This document shows, one piece after another, positions 34,265-47,260 of a stretch of 64,000 nucleotides of DNA. Below the pieces are notes generated by a model that had not been told where the DNA came from, did not search any database, and was given only the letters and a program-made list of their open reading frames with translations. Origin of the DNA: Multifurca ochricompacta (Eukaryota > Basidiomycota > Agaricomycetes > Russulales > Russulaceae); contig WTXG01000138.1 in the NCBI GenBank assembly GCA_022496185.1, positions 32,597-96,596 on the forward strand. The letters are read 5' to 3'. The position numbers were made by a program, and so were the translations under genes. How positions within the stretch are numbered: position 1 is the stretch's first letter; the number at the start of each line of letters is the position of its first letter.

Positions 34265-35456
34265 CTAGAAACGTGCACCATTGTCATCCTGCACCAAGTC
34301 CACATAATCATCTGCTAGGTTTCGATCCCCTATGGTGTAAGTTTTGTCTGTCACGCATTGGTGTGTGTGCAGAAAGCTGTATGGGCCGCGTTGTCCGCAT
34401 TGGCGGCACAGGTTGTAGACTGGACAGTCGAGCTCGCGATGTCCTGCATTGTGTTGCAGACACTTTCCACACCAGCCCGAGGGATTGACAATGGTGGGAG
34501 TAACACTGAGATGTCGGAAAATGCAGAACCAACTCCAGTGTAAGTTGCTTTGGCAGTGGCGACACCATTTGTGATTGAGGGGGCAGTTCCAGCTAATGTG
34601 GTACTTGCTGTTGCATTGCCAGCAAGTCTCTCCTTGGGGGTTCTCATGCATACACGGCATCTCAAATCAGTTTGGCAGCAGTTGTGGTGCTGCTCCTAGC
34701 GATCGTGGGGGAGGGGTTGAGCATAGGTATCTGCATACCTGTCCACAATCATCTGATATGTGTCCCCTATTTCCAGCCTTTTCCAAATCTCCGTCAGTTC
34801 CTGCTCTACCTGGAACATCCCTCTTGTAAGCCTCGTCATTTGTTTTGCATATTCTTTGTACTGGGTATTGAGCGTGGTGCGAAGTGTAAGGGTTTTCCAC
34901 AGTCTCATTACTTCAGCCTTGAGACGTGGAAGTCGCATGTCGTTCAATACCTCATCGATCGCAAATGCTTGGGGTTGTCAGCCACAAGATGCCCCAACTG
35001 TTCATCACTCATTGTGTGGTGGAGATGACCTGTGTATTGCTCTTCCAAGTATACTGGGGCTCCATAGACAGGCCCATCCTTTCTCATGCACCCTGCGACA
35101 TCCATTCCTCCATTGGTGTAAAAGATGTACTTAGCTATGGCTTTCTCCCCATTGGCCATGGTAATTTCGAGGGGGAAGTACATGGAGGAGTTCAGGTTGT
35201 TAGCAAAGAAGGGGAATTCAGGTACGTCGTCATCTTGCTCCATGCCGAGGAGGTCATTCAGGTGGGGTTCTTCAGAATGGGTGAAGTCATCATTGGGATT
35301 GGGCGACTGGGTCTTGACTCGTGCTTCAGCAGCTTCATAGTCGATGGGGGAAGAGGGACGAGTAGAGGGGTGAGCAGAAGGAAAAGCCTCTACGACCACA
35401 GTGGTGGCAGCGAAGGCGTCAATGGCAGCGGAGGCAGCAATGAAAGAGGAAGACAT
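34265..35456 (-). pseudogene. Gypsy D third ORF: coiled-coil, multi-zinc-knuckle protein
   Basis: Protein in the envelope position, after the chromodomain, homologous to the one in element E. The N-terminal part (MSSSFIAASAAIDAFAA start, 35456) runs to 34944; a helical, Leu/Arg-rich segment (EVMRLWKTLTLRTTLNTQYK) follows near 34900-34800. The C-terminal part has CWQCNSKYHISWNC, CRHCQSNLHWSWFC, CGKCLQHNAGHRELDC and a further C-x2-C pair (34625-34330). The frame is broken between 34947 and 34696, and the ATG that overlaps the pol stop in E is ACG here. No signal peptide or membrane segment is visible, so it is not an envelope protein. Function unknown; nucleic-acid binding is inferred from the knuckles. 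Confidence 0.7.
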
Positions 35457-35676
35457 GTTGGTTGTGGTTAGGACGTTGCTGGTGGGGTGTTGTTCTGGGG
35501 TGGAGTGGGTTATGAATCGCTGCTATTTAACTTCCCCCAGGCGCCTGAGGATGTCGTAAGTGGAATTCTTTGATAAGGGCCAGTGCAAAGATATTCCTGG
35601 CAGGTTCCCAGGAACTGTCAGAGTCAGGGAATCCCTTCCACTTAATTAGGTAGTGTAGTTTGCGCCCTTGGCCTTT

Positions 35677-38600
35677 TCAGGCTGAATCTAGGATGCGCTC
35701 CACTTCCCATTCTGCTTCTCCATCGATGGGGTCAGGTGGGGGTCTTGGGAAAATTTCCCCATGAATTGAAGTTTCCTTGTATGGGGTTAGAAGCTTGGCG
35801 TGGAAGACAGGGTGGATCTTCCATTGCAGGGGTAGTTGCAATTTGTAAGATAGATCCGACAGCTTCCGTTTAATCTGGAAGGGTCCATGACATCGGGGTG
35901 CTAATTTGGCTGTAGGGTGTGACATATGAATGTTCCTTCCCTCGAGCCATACCCAGTCATTGGTCCGATAAGGTGTGAACATGCTCAGCTGTGCAGATAG
36001 AAGCTGTTGTGCCTTCAGCAGGTTTTCATTGGCTGATTGATGCAGTTCTTTCCATTGGTCAATTCGCTGGGTTACTGATGGGACATTGATAGGCTTATTG
36101 GTCCATGTGGTACATGGGGTCCAACCCATGATAAGGGAGAAGGGAGTGACTTTTGTCGTCCCATTGGGCCATGAGTTGTGGGCAAACTCTGCAGTGGAGA
36201 GCCACTTTGCCCAGTCATCTTGCTGCCCATTACACCAGAATCGGAGGTACTGTTCTAACCATTGATTCATTCGTTCTGACTGCCCGTCGGTCTGTGGGTG
36301 ATACGCCGTGGATATATTTTGTGTGATCCCTAATGTCCTGCATATAGCCTTTGCAAATATCGATGTAAAGTGGGTGTCCCAGTCGGATATGATTTTGCTT
36401 GGGAGTCCATAATGGCGGTAAACATGGTCTAGGTATAGTTTTGCCACTCCCTCTGCTGTAATAGTTTCCCTGCAGGGTATGAAGAGGGCCGCTTTGGAGC
36501 AGTCATGATCAGTGATTGTGAGGATGGAGTTGAATCCTTCTGATTCAGGGAGTTTGACTATGAAGTCCATAGCAATGGTCTGGAATGGAGTTGATGCGGT
36601 GGGTGTGATGGGATGTATTGGTGGGACTTTTGGGTGTGTGTTCACCTTGTTTGCCTGGCATGCTGTGCATCCTTTGATGTAGTTTTCAATGTCTTTTTTC
36701 ATGTTGGGCCACCAATAGTCTCGTTTGGTAAGGGTGTAGGTATTGGCAATGCCAGGGTGGCCTGCAGAGGGGAGGTCATGGTGAAAATGAATCACCCCCC
36801 TCTTAATGTTGTTGCCACTGGTGACAATGAGTCGATCGCCATCTTTCCACCAGAGGCCATTGATTTCTTTCAAGTTATGTGCATTGGCCCATGAGCGGCA
36901 AAGTGCGGGGTTCATATTTTGCAAAACTTGTGCCCATAGGTCCATGTCATGAAGGCTGACAATGGCAGTTCTTGTGAATACTTCTTCTGGAAGAACTGTG
37001 ATGTTATCATTGTCGTCTCCCCCTGTATGCATGTCCGGCCTTCGTGACAGTGCATCTGCTTGTGCATTTCGACTCCCGGCAATGTGTTTTAGGGTAAAGT
37101 TATACTCTTCCAACTCCAGGACTTCCCGTGCAACATGTTGACTGATCTTGTGGGGTTCTTTCCAGTATAACAGATTGGAGTGGTCAGTGTGGATGATGGT
37201 CTTGTGAGGGGCTCCCGCTAGATAGGGTCACCAGTGTCGTAGTGCCTTGACTATAGCCAATAGCTCTCTGTCCCAGATGTCATAGTTTTGTTCGGCCGGG
37301 GAGAAGGTTTCTGAATAGTATGCTACTGGGTGAAGCACTTGCATAGTGTCCTTCTGATACAACACTGCTCCATTTGCAAAGTGGGAGGTGTCCACCTCTA
37401 ATTCAAAGGGACGACTCAGATCAGGCTGAATGAGTACTGGTTCTGAGCCAACCAGGTCCCTGATCTGCTCAAACACCTTCTGTTGTGCCATACTCCAGTG
37501 CCATGGTATATCCTTTTTCAGGAGATCGTTCAATGGTTGTGTGATACCCAAGAATCCTTTAACAAAACATCGATAGAAATTGCAAAATCCAATGAATGAG
37601 CAGACGTCTTTGACGCAGGTTGGTATAGGCCATTCTCGGATCCCCTGTACTTTAACAGGATCCATCTGCACTCGTCCTTTCTCTAGGATGACCCCAAGAT
37701 ATTCAACACTTTGTTGCTCAAATGAACATTTGGCTGGTTTTAGGTACAGGTCATGTTTGTGCAAGAGATCCAGTACCTGGTGTACTCACTCTCGGTGGTA
37801 GTCTAGGTTGTTGGTGGTTGCAACCAAGATATCATCCATATAGACCACTACTTCACTGGTAAGAATGAGATCATGAAATATGTGGTTCATCATGGCTTGG
37901 AACGTTGCTGGTGAATTTGTCAATCCAAAGAACATAACATTTGGTTCAAACAGTCCTTGGTTCATTTTAAATGCTGCCTTGCATTGATCCCCTTCCTTGA
38001 TTCTGACGTTGTTGTAACCCCAACGTACATCCATTTTTGAGAAGAGGGACTTGTCTCTCATAGTGTCAATGAGTTCAGGGATAAGGGGCAAGGGGTAGGT
38101 GTTTTTCACAGTGTAGGTGTTAATCTGTCGGTAATCCTGAACTGGTTGCAGTTTGCCATCCTTCTTTTTGATAAAGAAGAAGGGAGAAGCATAGGGTGAC
38201 TTGGATGGACAGATATACCCTTTTGCCAGGTGTTGCTCAAGGAATTCCGTGAGCACCACCTGTTCAGACTGGGATAGCGGGTAGATTTTGCAATCTATTG
38301 CTGCTGGTGTATTAGGCAGGAGATTGATGGCATGGTCCCAGGGTCGCGCAGGGGGAAAGTGCTGGGACTCTTCTTCAGAGAACACCTTCCAATGCCAGTG
38401 ATAGGCACGTGGCACTATATCACTGTAAGTCTTTTCTGTTTGCCCCTGTACTGCTTTTTGGGCCAATTCTGATGCCTTCATGACATAACCAAAACCTTGG
38501 TCTTCCTCTCTATCCATGGCTTTCATTGTTGAATGCCTGATTGCGTAGTCATAACCAAGTGATGTGATGATAGTTGGATAAGAGTCTTTGTCCATTGTTG

Positions 38601-38880
38601 TGTTGGCCCAATTGATCTTGGGTGTGAATGCAGCCAACCATGGATATCCCAAGATGAGATCTTCGCCTCCTAAGTTGGTGATTAGGAAGCAAATGATTTT
38701 TGTTGCCTCTCCAACCTGGACGTTCAGGTCAGTATAGTGTGTGATCTTTCCAGCACGATTGGCTGTTCCATCAATATTCCAGATATTTTTCTCTTGGGGG
38801 AGTGCCAGCATCCCCAAACCTAAGGTCTTGATCAGTCATGGACTGATGAAGTTGTCTGTGGCTCCAGAGTCCACTAAGAT
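35677..38880 (-). pseudogene. Gypsy D pol: protease, RT, RNase H, integrase, chromodomain
   Basis: Chromovirus-type polyprotein. The protease active-site region lies near 38850, the reverse transcriptase YMDDILVATT at about 37845-37815, the RNase H region at 37400-37230, the integrase zinc domain (HHDLPSAGHPGIANTYTL then GCTACQANK) at about 36790-36640, the integrase core through QTDGQSERMNQWLEQY at about 36290-36240, and the start of a chromodomain at about 35690. Stops interrupt it near 38830, 37785, 37227 and 35676; each is TGA where the sister has CGA/CGG or an Arg codon. The chromodomain continues past the last stop (HYLIKWKGFPDSD). Confidence 0.88.
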
Positions 38881-39009
38881 GTCTCAATTGGCTGTCCTCT
38901 GTGTAGTCTCGAAATGTACTGGTATTTTTAATGACTTGAATCGACTAGTATACACAGAGGTGACATGGAGTGCTCATGCCCAGGCTGATGGGGTAGAGCT
39001 TAACAAAAA

Positions 39010-40514
39010 TCCTTCTTCGCAAATGCCTTTTCTACCAGGATAGCTCATACTTCCTCACTTTCTTTCATCATCTTTGCCCATATGTCCTGGGCCTTTTCCT
39101 CTTTGGTTTGTTTGTCTACAGTCGGTGGGTTATTGTGAATGGGAGCTACAATGGTCATAGTGGCTTCTGCGACTCGCGCACCCTTCTTTGGGCAATCTCG
39201 GGACATATGCCCTTGGGCTTTGCAACGGAAGCACCACCCTTCTTTCATAAGTGCCAGTCATTCATCTTCTGTGAGTGTGGCCCTTGCTCGCACTCTATTG
39301 GTGGAGGTATCCATTGCATTTGGGTCCCTCTGGGCAGTGTGCATCAGTTTGACTCTGAATGCTGCCTTCCACTGGTCTCGAGTCTTTCCTTTCTTTGTAT
39401 TGACCCCAAAGTGTGTTTGGAAGTCTAGATAATCCTGTTGTTGCCTTCATGCGGCATCAACCCATGCATCCCAATCCTGTGGATGATGGAATTGGATGAT
39501 GTTCTTAACGAGAGGGTTTGGTAGACCCTGGGAGAAGAGGTCTAGAGTGGCCTCTTTGTTGGTGTCATATCCTGCTCGGTTTGCCAAGCTTCTGAACTTT
39601 GCCACATAGGTGTCGAGCTCCCCCTTTTCCATTTTTAGTGACTTCAACTCTCTCGCTGCTTTCTGCTTTGCTTGTCCATCTGTGAACGCATCTTTAAATC
39701 TTTGGGCAATCATCTCCCATAGGCTTTTGCTTGTGGTATGATGTCCACTCTCGACTTGCTCATTCAGCCACTCCAGCTGTTCCATTGTCCAATCATCCAC
39801 TGCTTCACCTCTGATAAGGGACAGGAAAAGGTTGGCATGCTGGAAGGGGTTGACAATTTGTGGGACATCATGGTTGAAGTTTTTGAATGTAGTAAACTCC
39901 AACATAAATTTCTTGCTCTGGGAGCGATCCCCCATGAAGGTCTGGGGTAATACTCCTGAGAGCTGTCCTGATGGGGGCGGGATGTTGTGGGCAGTTGTGG
40001 GAGGAGGCAGTGGAGGGTTGGGAGTGGGGTCAGGGAGTTGTGCGGCAATTGTGGACATGATGGTGGGATGAACAGTATCAGTGGATTGTATAGATATCTG
40101 GGGAGTTGCTAATGCAGGAGCTCTGATCGTAGCAAACTCTGGTGCAACCATGGTAGCAACAGCTAATGGTGGTGCATCGTCACTTTGTTCTTGTTCTACA
40201 TACTCTTCTTCAGAGTCAGTGATAATGGCGGGGGGGTTTTCCCTCCACAGCCCTAATCCAAATTCCAACGGGGCAGGTCCTGTAGTGACCCAAGAGTGTT
40301 GTCGTTCCGAGTATCGGATACGATACCAAACTCTCTTGTTGTCATCATATTCTACCAGTTGGTATCTTCTGTTGTGATAGACGTAGTATCCAAACTCAGT
40401 TTCAAAGTCTTTCCAGATGGCAGAGCCAAGTGTCTGTTGTGAAAGATTATTCTCGTCTCTGCATTCGATGAGCTCTTCTTTAAACAAGGTCTGACTGCAG
40501 CTGGAAGAAGCCAT
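39010..40514 (-). pseudogene. Gypsy D gag
   Basis: Starts at ATG 40514 (MASSSCSQTLFKEEL), with a Pro-rich linker and a capsid-like region (TFMGDRSQSKKFMLEF near 39935; LFSQGLPNPLVKNIIQFHH near 39500). It is cut by a TGA at about 39447, in the place where element E has an Arg codon (DAARRQQQ), then continues in the same frame to the CCHC knuckle CFRCKAQGHMSRDC (about 39235-39195). Otherwise colinear with the intact gag of E. Confidence 0.85.
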
Positions 40515-40523
40515 GATGGGAGG

Positions 40524-40534
40524 AGACTTGACTT
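40524..40534 (-). other. Self-primer binding site of Gypsy D
   Basis: AAGTCAAGTCT lies two bases inside the LTR. The LTR counterpart is at 40760-40770. Both show CpG loss relative to element E, so pairing is no longer perfect, as expected if the ancestral pair contained a CpG. Confidence 0.55.
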
Positions 40535-40536
40535 GA

Positions 40537-41119
40537 TGTTACGTCCAGTGTGGGACATTCCACACAACTTGTGTGGCAGTGTATCATTCAGGATCAGGTA
40601 AGGGACCAATAGGGTCTCTTGGAGTACAGGTGGGACAAGTCAAAGTCAAAGGGGCTGTTCCCTATGACAATGTTGAACAGAAAGTGCCAAAAGCACTGAG
40701 ACAGTTGAGTCAGAGATTTCAAAGGAGATGTCTGGAAGACAAGCACCAATGGATTCAATAAGTTGAGTCTAAGGCTTACAATGTAGCTAAGGCGGACTTT
40801 ATATACGTAACCAGATGGGCGTCTATAGATAAGCTATCTTGGAGTCATGTGGGCCCAAATATACGAAAGCGTAGGGCGTAAAGCTGGGCTTCTGATAGGG
40901 GATTAAGTAAGTGTCCAGTCATAAAGATAAAGAGATAAGAAGGACAATCATAGGCAAACAGTATGTATACAAGTCCAAACAGTAGTCATGGGGATGGGAG
41001 TAATGCATGTGAGGGATCCCAGGAGGGGGACATGATGAGAAAGTGTAATGTTGGTGGGCGAGTAGGGTCCCTGTTGGGGAGGGTGAAGAAAATAGGGCTA
41101 CTGGGTCCTGATCATAACA
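40537..41119 (-). repeat. 5' LTR of Gypsy D (583 bp)
   Basis: Starts TGTTACGTCCAGTGTG and ends GATCATAACA on plus. It is followed by the target duplication ATGCT and Copia C sequence. Confidence 0.94.
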
Positions 41120-42033
41120 ATGCTGAAGGCATCTGGTCATAGGTGGAATGAGTTAAATGAGCACACTGCCAGCCCAATTGAATGAGCATATTGCCAGCCA
41201 GAGATCCAACTTCTCTAACTCTCAAGTGCAGTTTGTGAGTTTTGCATATGAGTTGTATATTCACTTATGCAGGCTGAAATGCCTGACATATTTGAATGTT
41301 CACTTCTGGCAAACACACCACTTGTGTCACTCTTTGAGGCTGAGAATGTGCTCATGTTGCATGGTGGGAAAGTGAAACTGGTATACAAAGTCTCCAGATT
41401 CCAGCTCTCTCATTCCAGCACTAATCCAAGTCCATTGACCATAATTTCAAAGGATGCTCTTGGCAGAGACTTAGTGAAGCCATCTGCCAGCATCTCACCA
41501 GTCGGAGTTTGCACTAAGTTAATTATGTGCAATTCTATGTATCCCCTAATGGCATGGTACTTGATTGGTATGTGCTTTGACCACCTTCCTGTGACAGGGT
41601 TTAATGCTAGATCCACAGCACCCTTATTGTCACAGTGGAGTAGTATAGGGGAGGATACCTCATACCCTAGTTCCTCCATAAAGTCCTATACCACACTGCC
41701 TGATTTGCAGCCTCAGAGAGGCTCATATATTCAGCTTCAGTGGTGGACTGTGCTACTGTTTTCTGCTTTCTGGAACACCAAGATATAGCGCCATTTGCTA
41801 AGAAAACACGTAGCCTGAGGTAGAGTGGCAGTCCTGTTGATCTCCCATGAGGAACCTGCAAAGCCATGAAGGCCACTCTCCCCATTCCCTCCAGAATATC
41901 ACAACTTGTAGTCTTTTGTACTATTAAGATACTTTAAGACATATTTTGCAAGTTGCATATGATTTTGAGAGGGGTTGGAAGCATATTGACTAAGGCGCGC
42001 CACAGCAAAACTGATGTCAAGTCTGCTTCCAAT

Positions 42034-43446
42034 TAGTGATTGTCAAGGGTTTTCATACCCACGCAGGTAAGCGCCACAGGTTTTGCCGGGTACGGGTACA
42101 GGTATATGGCTCCCAACCTGTGGAAACCCGTACCTGCACGGCGGGTTTGGTGGGTATAGGCGCCAATCATGCATTGACAAGATCAGTAGAAATTCTAAGA
42201 TAAAACACATCTGCAGCCACAAAATAAAAGATCTCATCTGATGTATGCTATAGGGTATCTTTAAATATGTTCTAGTATTATTATATAAATATCAAAGCAG
42301 ATTAATGGTGCGATGTAAAATAAAAGTGTTATCAGTGATCCACTTCTTGAAAATCATGATGCACCTGTTTTATCAACGCGTGACCAATTCTGCCAGTCTG
42401 GCACTATCTAAAATACTCTCTAGACTACTTTAGACTATAATATAATCTAATTATCAAATTAGTTTACTGAAAAAGGCCCGCGTGTATCTACAAGCTGCAT
42501 GGGGCAGTGACTACATTGCATCGCATGGTGGTCTGACCTCCTTCCTATTAAGGAAGGTTGACTTAAATGCACAAGGACAGTTGCACCTGTATGAAATGAA
42601 ACCAGAATAATAAAATAATAATGTAAATAAAGGATCCTTTTAATCTTCTGAACATAAACCAACAATATTTGAGGGATCTTGAGTAGCCATAAATGAATGC
42701 ATTGTGTCCAAGTGCTTATCTCCTTGACCGGGATGGCCCAGGCCACTTATCCAAAATGCACAGAAATGCAAAGAACAGTCATGCTTGTATAAAATTGAAA
42801 CCAGAATAATAAAATAAAAATGGAATAATAAATTATCTTAATCTTATGAACATAAAATAGGAATTTTGAGGGATCTTGAGTAGCCATAAATGAATGCGTT
42901 GTGTCCAAGTGCATATCTCCTTGACCAGGATGTCCAAAATGCGCAATGCAAGTAAAGGACTTGCACGCGTTTCATTTTATGGGTAACCCAGGTATCAAAA
43001 CAATTACCCAGGGGTTACCCCTGCAAATTGCTATGTGTTCATCAAATTATTTTGCATTCTGTGTGGTTATCTGACAGGCTTTTCATCAATGTTCTATAAC
43101 ATCCTATCTAATCATCTCTGTATACTGTATTTTAGTTGTGCTTGTATAAAATTGAAAGCAGAATAATAAAATAAAAATGGAATAATAAATTATCTTAATC
43201 TTCTGAACATAGAATAAGAGTCATTGAGGGATCTTAAGCAGCCACAAATGAACACGTTGTGTATCTTCTTGGTCCGGGAAGTCCCAGGCCGGGTATCCAA
43301 AATGCGCGATGCAAGTAAAGAACTTGCACATGTTTTCACAGGTGACCCGCGGGTAACCCACAGGTTACCCGTACCCATCACTACGGGTACAGGTATGGGT
43401 ACGGGTACCAACGAGGATACCCCAGGGTTACCCCTGCCAATCACTA
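42034..43446. mobile_element. Non-autonomous hAT 'H3' in Copia C pol
   Basis: The 1413-bp element starts TAGTGATTGTCAAGGG and ends CCCCTGCCAATCACTA, with the perfect 8-bp duplication CTTCCAAT (42026-42033 and 43447-43454). Copia B has the undisturbed target (ATTGGAAG near 8030). The core and ends match H1/H2. No transposase is present. Confidence 0.94.
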
Positions 43447-46400
43447 CTTCCAATCTGCACCCATAGCAGTGACCCCATCAACTGTTGATACTTCTTTATA
43501 TCAGAAGTAGATGCTTGGCCATCAAACTTGACCAGATGAACATCAGCGCCAGAGGGAAGAGGAGTATATACTCGGTTGGAATCCCTCATCCCAAACTTCT
43601 CAATAATAGATAAAACGTAGGCTGCTTGGTCGATCTCCAGTGTCTTGTTAGGATGATCCCTGGTGATGTTAACTCCAAGGTAAGACTGGATTTCTCCCAA
43701 GTCAGTCATCTCATATCAACTAGATAGAGACGACTTCAGCCATGTTATCTTATCATTTGAAGATCCAAGTATAGTGATGTCATCTACATAAAGAATGACA
43801 TAAAGTGAATCATCCTCCTCCTTTTGATGAAACACATATACTCCTGCATCAGAGTACATCCAAGTGAAGCCCAGTTCATTGAGAACTGCATGGAATTGTA
43901 GATTCCATGCTTGGGAGGCTTGTTTGAGGCCATATAATGCTTTTTGTAGCCTACAAACTTTGGACTCTTGACCAGCAATGACAAAACCAACTGGTTGCTC
44001 CATATATATCTCTTCATCCAGATTGCCATGTAGGAATGCCGATTTGACATCCATCTGGTGGATTTCCCAATCCTCTAGCATAGCTAATGCTAGTAATAAT
44101 CTAAGTGACTCAAATCTGGCAACTGGGGAGAATGTTTCATCAAAGTCCACCCCTTCTACTTGGGTGAAACCTTTTGCCACAAGCCTAGCACAAAACCATC
44201 CATCTGGCTTCAGCTTAAAAACCCATTTTGATTTGACTGCATTTCTTCCTTTTGGAAGATCCTCAAGGCGCCACACATTAAGTTTATCTAAGGCATCAAT
44301 TTCATATTTGCATGCCTCAAGCCATTCATCAGCATTTTCAGACTGCATTGCCTCCTGAAAAGTCAGGGGATCTCTATAAGAGACTCCTGTGGCATTAAGC
44401 AATTCCATATGCCCAAGTCTGGAAGAACCCTGCACAAACTCAGCATTATCCTCATTATAGAATCGAGGGTTCATGCGATGTGAACGTTTGGGACGGGCAG
44501 TATCAAGATCTAAGTCTTCCTGCACAGCCCTGTCACATTGTTGAGAGCATGGACTTTCCCTAGTAAAGACTGGTTGGGGAAGTCTGCCGACATTCTTCTT
44601 AGATTGTCTTTTGGCACAAGTTCTCTGGGGGAGTTCAGATGGTTCCATGATTTGGGATGGAGGTGTCTGATAGATGGTGGCTTCGTGTGTGTCAACTTCA
44701 TTTTCTGGTGTGGTAGGCTCAGGATTTACTTGAGGAGGTTCCACTACCTCCTGTTCCTCAACCTGGGCGTCCTTGTCTTCAGGAGCCTGAGGAACTGTGG
44801 CTATTGCTGGTTGAGGCTGGACAGGCCTCTCTACTTCTAACACAAAAGGCGTAACTTTTTCCTTTTGCTTTCCCTTGCTGTCCTTGGCAAGGTTGGATGG
44901 GAAGGATCCTTCATCAAATGTCACATCTCTTGACAATACGAAGGATCGAGTATGCATATCCCATAGCAGATAACCTTTGGAATGGGGTGCATACCTGACA
45001 AAGACCGTCTCCCTGGCTTTGTGATCCAGTTTACATCTTTTGTCCTCTGGGACAGTGTAGTAGGCTAAGCAGCCAAATATTTTAAAGTAAGAGACATCTG
45101 GAATGTCCCCATCCAGAAGCTCAAGCGGTGTCCTCCACTTGTTTGAACAAATAGGTGTTCTATTGTATATGTGACAGGCTGTTCGCACTGCACATTCCCA
45201 GAAACCAAGAGAGAGACCAGCATGATGCAGCATACTGGTGGCTTTCTCCATAATGGTTCTGTTGAACCTTTCAGCCCTTCCATTCTGTTGTGGGGAGTAT
45301 GGCATTGTCAATTTATGCTCTATGCCAGCCTGCTCAAGTATTGACTTCAGCTCCCTATTGACAAATTTGCCACCTTGGTCTGTGTTTAAGGTCTTTATTT
45401 TCCTGTCTGTTTTATTTTCCAGGAATGCCTTAATGTTACAAAAGACCGATGTGAAATCACTTTTTGCTTTCATAGCAACAACTAGAGCAGTCCTGCTAAA
45501 GTCATCTATGAAAGTGGCGAAGTATAGGTTCCCTTGAATTGAAGTACATTGTAATGGACCAACTAAGTCACTATGAATGACTTCCAAGGGTGCTGAAGCT
45601 CTCTTTTGAGAGGGAGGGAATGGAAGACGGTGTGATTTTCCCATTTCACAGCCATAACACGGCTTGTCTTCCACTTGGCTATTATCAATACTAAGGCCTT
45701 TTACAGCCTTAGGAGCATGTCTTTTGAGGGCCTCTTTTGACATATGACCCATTTGCAAATGCCAGGTGTCAAGGCTACTTGATGCAGTTTTGTGGGAAGC
45801 AGTATTTAAATTCTGCATAGTTTTCCCAAAGACCCAGTAGAGTCCCATAGCTTTGATACCTTCCGCTATAATTGCATTATTGTACTTTATTTTGACTTCA
45901 GATGGAGTAAATTCCACTGAACCGCCTTTGTCTGTGATGCAGCTTGTTGACAGTATTCTTTCACTGCCAGGCATATAGTAAACATTATTTAACTCTAACT
46001 CATAATTATTTTGAGTTTTGAGAATGACTTTGCCTGTTCCTTCGACTTGGACTATGGAACCATCACCAATTGTCACCTGATGTCCCGTATGTGGGAGATA
46101 CTCAGAGAAATCATCTAAGTATGGTGTAAAGTGAGTGGTGGCTCCACTATCCATCATCCAAGGGTTGCTGCCATCATCAACTTCTTGCATATGTTCAGTC
46201 AAGGAATAAAGTGAAATGCGAGGTGTCTCATGCACCTCCTGTATTCTGCCACTACCATTAACTACAGTAGCTACTTGTGTGGAGTTATTTTGTACACTGG
46301 GGCCTTGCCCCTTCCTCTTGTTGCCCTTTTTGCCTGCTTCAGCATTGGCTCTGTCCTGTTTCCTTTGCCAACATTCATTAGCCTTGTGGCCTGGCTTCTG

Positions 46401-46643
46401 GCAATAGAAGCAGGTGACATCATTGGACAATGATGATGCACCTGCAGGTTGTGGCATGAAATGAACTTGTTTTTTATTTTTATTTTTGTTGACATGGGCT
46501 GCCTTGTTAAGGGCAGCCCCAACACCACTTCCTGCAGGGCCGGCTAGTCAGCTTTCCTCATTAAGGAACCTTTGTACAAGGTCCTGAGGGGAAAGGCAGT
46601 CAGGAGGACCTGATGCCAGGATAGAGCCAGCAATGGCACTGTA

Positions 46644-47229
46644 TGTTACGTCCAGTGTGAGACGTCCTGCACGACTTGTGCAACAGCTTTGTACGCTTGT
46701 TCAGATAAGAAGTCAATAGGACTTCTTGGAGTCGAAATGGATGAGTCAAAGTCAAAAGGGCTGTTCCTTATGACAATGTTGAGCAGAAAGTGCCAAAAGC
46801 ACTGAGACAATCGAGTCAAGGTTTCAAGGGGAAGGTCCAGAAGACAAACACCGATGTATTCAATAAGTCGAGTCTGAGCTCTACAAGATAGCTACAGCGG
46901 GCTTATATACGTAATTCAGTGGGTGTCTATAAGATAAGAACACGGAGTCAAGTGGGCCCGAATATCCGAAAGTGGAGGGCGTAAAGCCTGGCTTCTGATA
47001 GGGAACTAAGTAAGTGTCCAATCCTAAGATAAGAGGATAGCAAGATAAGAGGGATAAGCATAGGCAAACAGTGTATATACAAGTCCAAACAACAGTCACG
47101 GGGAAGGGAGCAGCGCATGTGAGGGATCCCACGAAGGAGACGTGATGAGGAAGTGTAACGTCGGTGGGCGAGTGGGGTCTCTATTGGGGAGGGTAAAGAA
47201 AATAGGGCTGCTGGGCCCTGGTCGTAACA
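46644..47229 (-). repeat. 3' LTR of Gypsy E (586 bp)
   Basis: Starts TGTTACGTCCAGTGTGAG and ends GGTCGTAACA on plus. TATA box (minus) at 46901-46910; AGACTCGACTT (minus) at 46865-46875, starting 34 nt after the first T of TATATAA. Confidence 0.94.
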
Positions 47230-47260
47230 TCACCCTCCTTTCTGGCTCGAGCTGACCCAG

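Larger units (their letters stand above)
33652..41119 (-). mobile_element. Ty3/Gypsy element D, full length
   Basis: The 7.47-kb element has two 583-bp LTRs and a perfect 5-bp target duplication ATGCT (33647-33651 and 41120-41124) in the polypurine-tract region of Copia C. The order on minus is LTR, self-primer site, gag, pol with chromodomain, third ORF, LTR. Internal stops are mainly CGA to TGA, and CpG is depleted compared with element E, so it is inactive. Confidence 0.95.

Noticed and set aside
34265..35456. Retroviral envelope protein in the third ORF of Gypsy D
   Set aside because: No signal peptide, membrane span or fusion peptide; cysteines are arranged as zinc knuckles.
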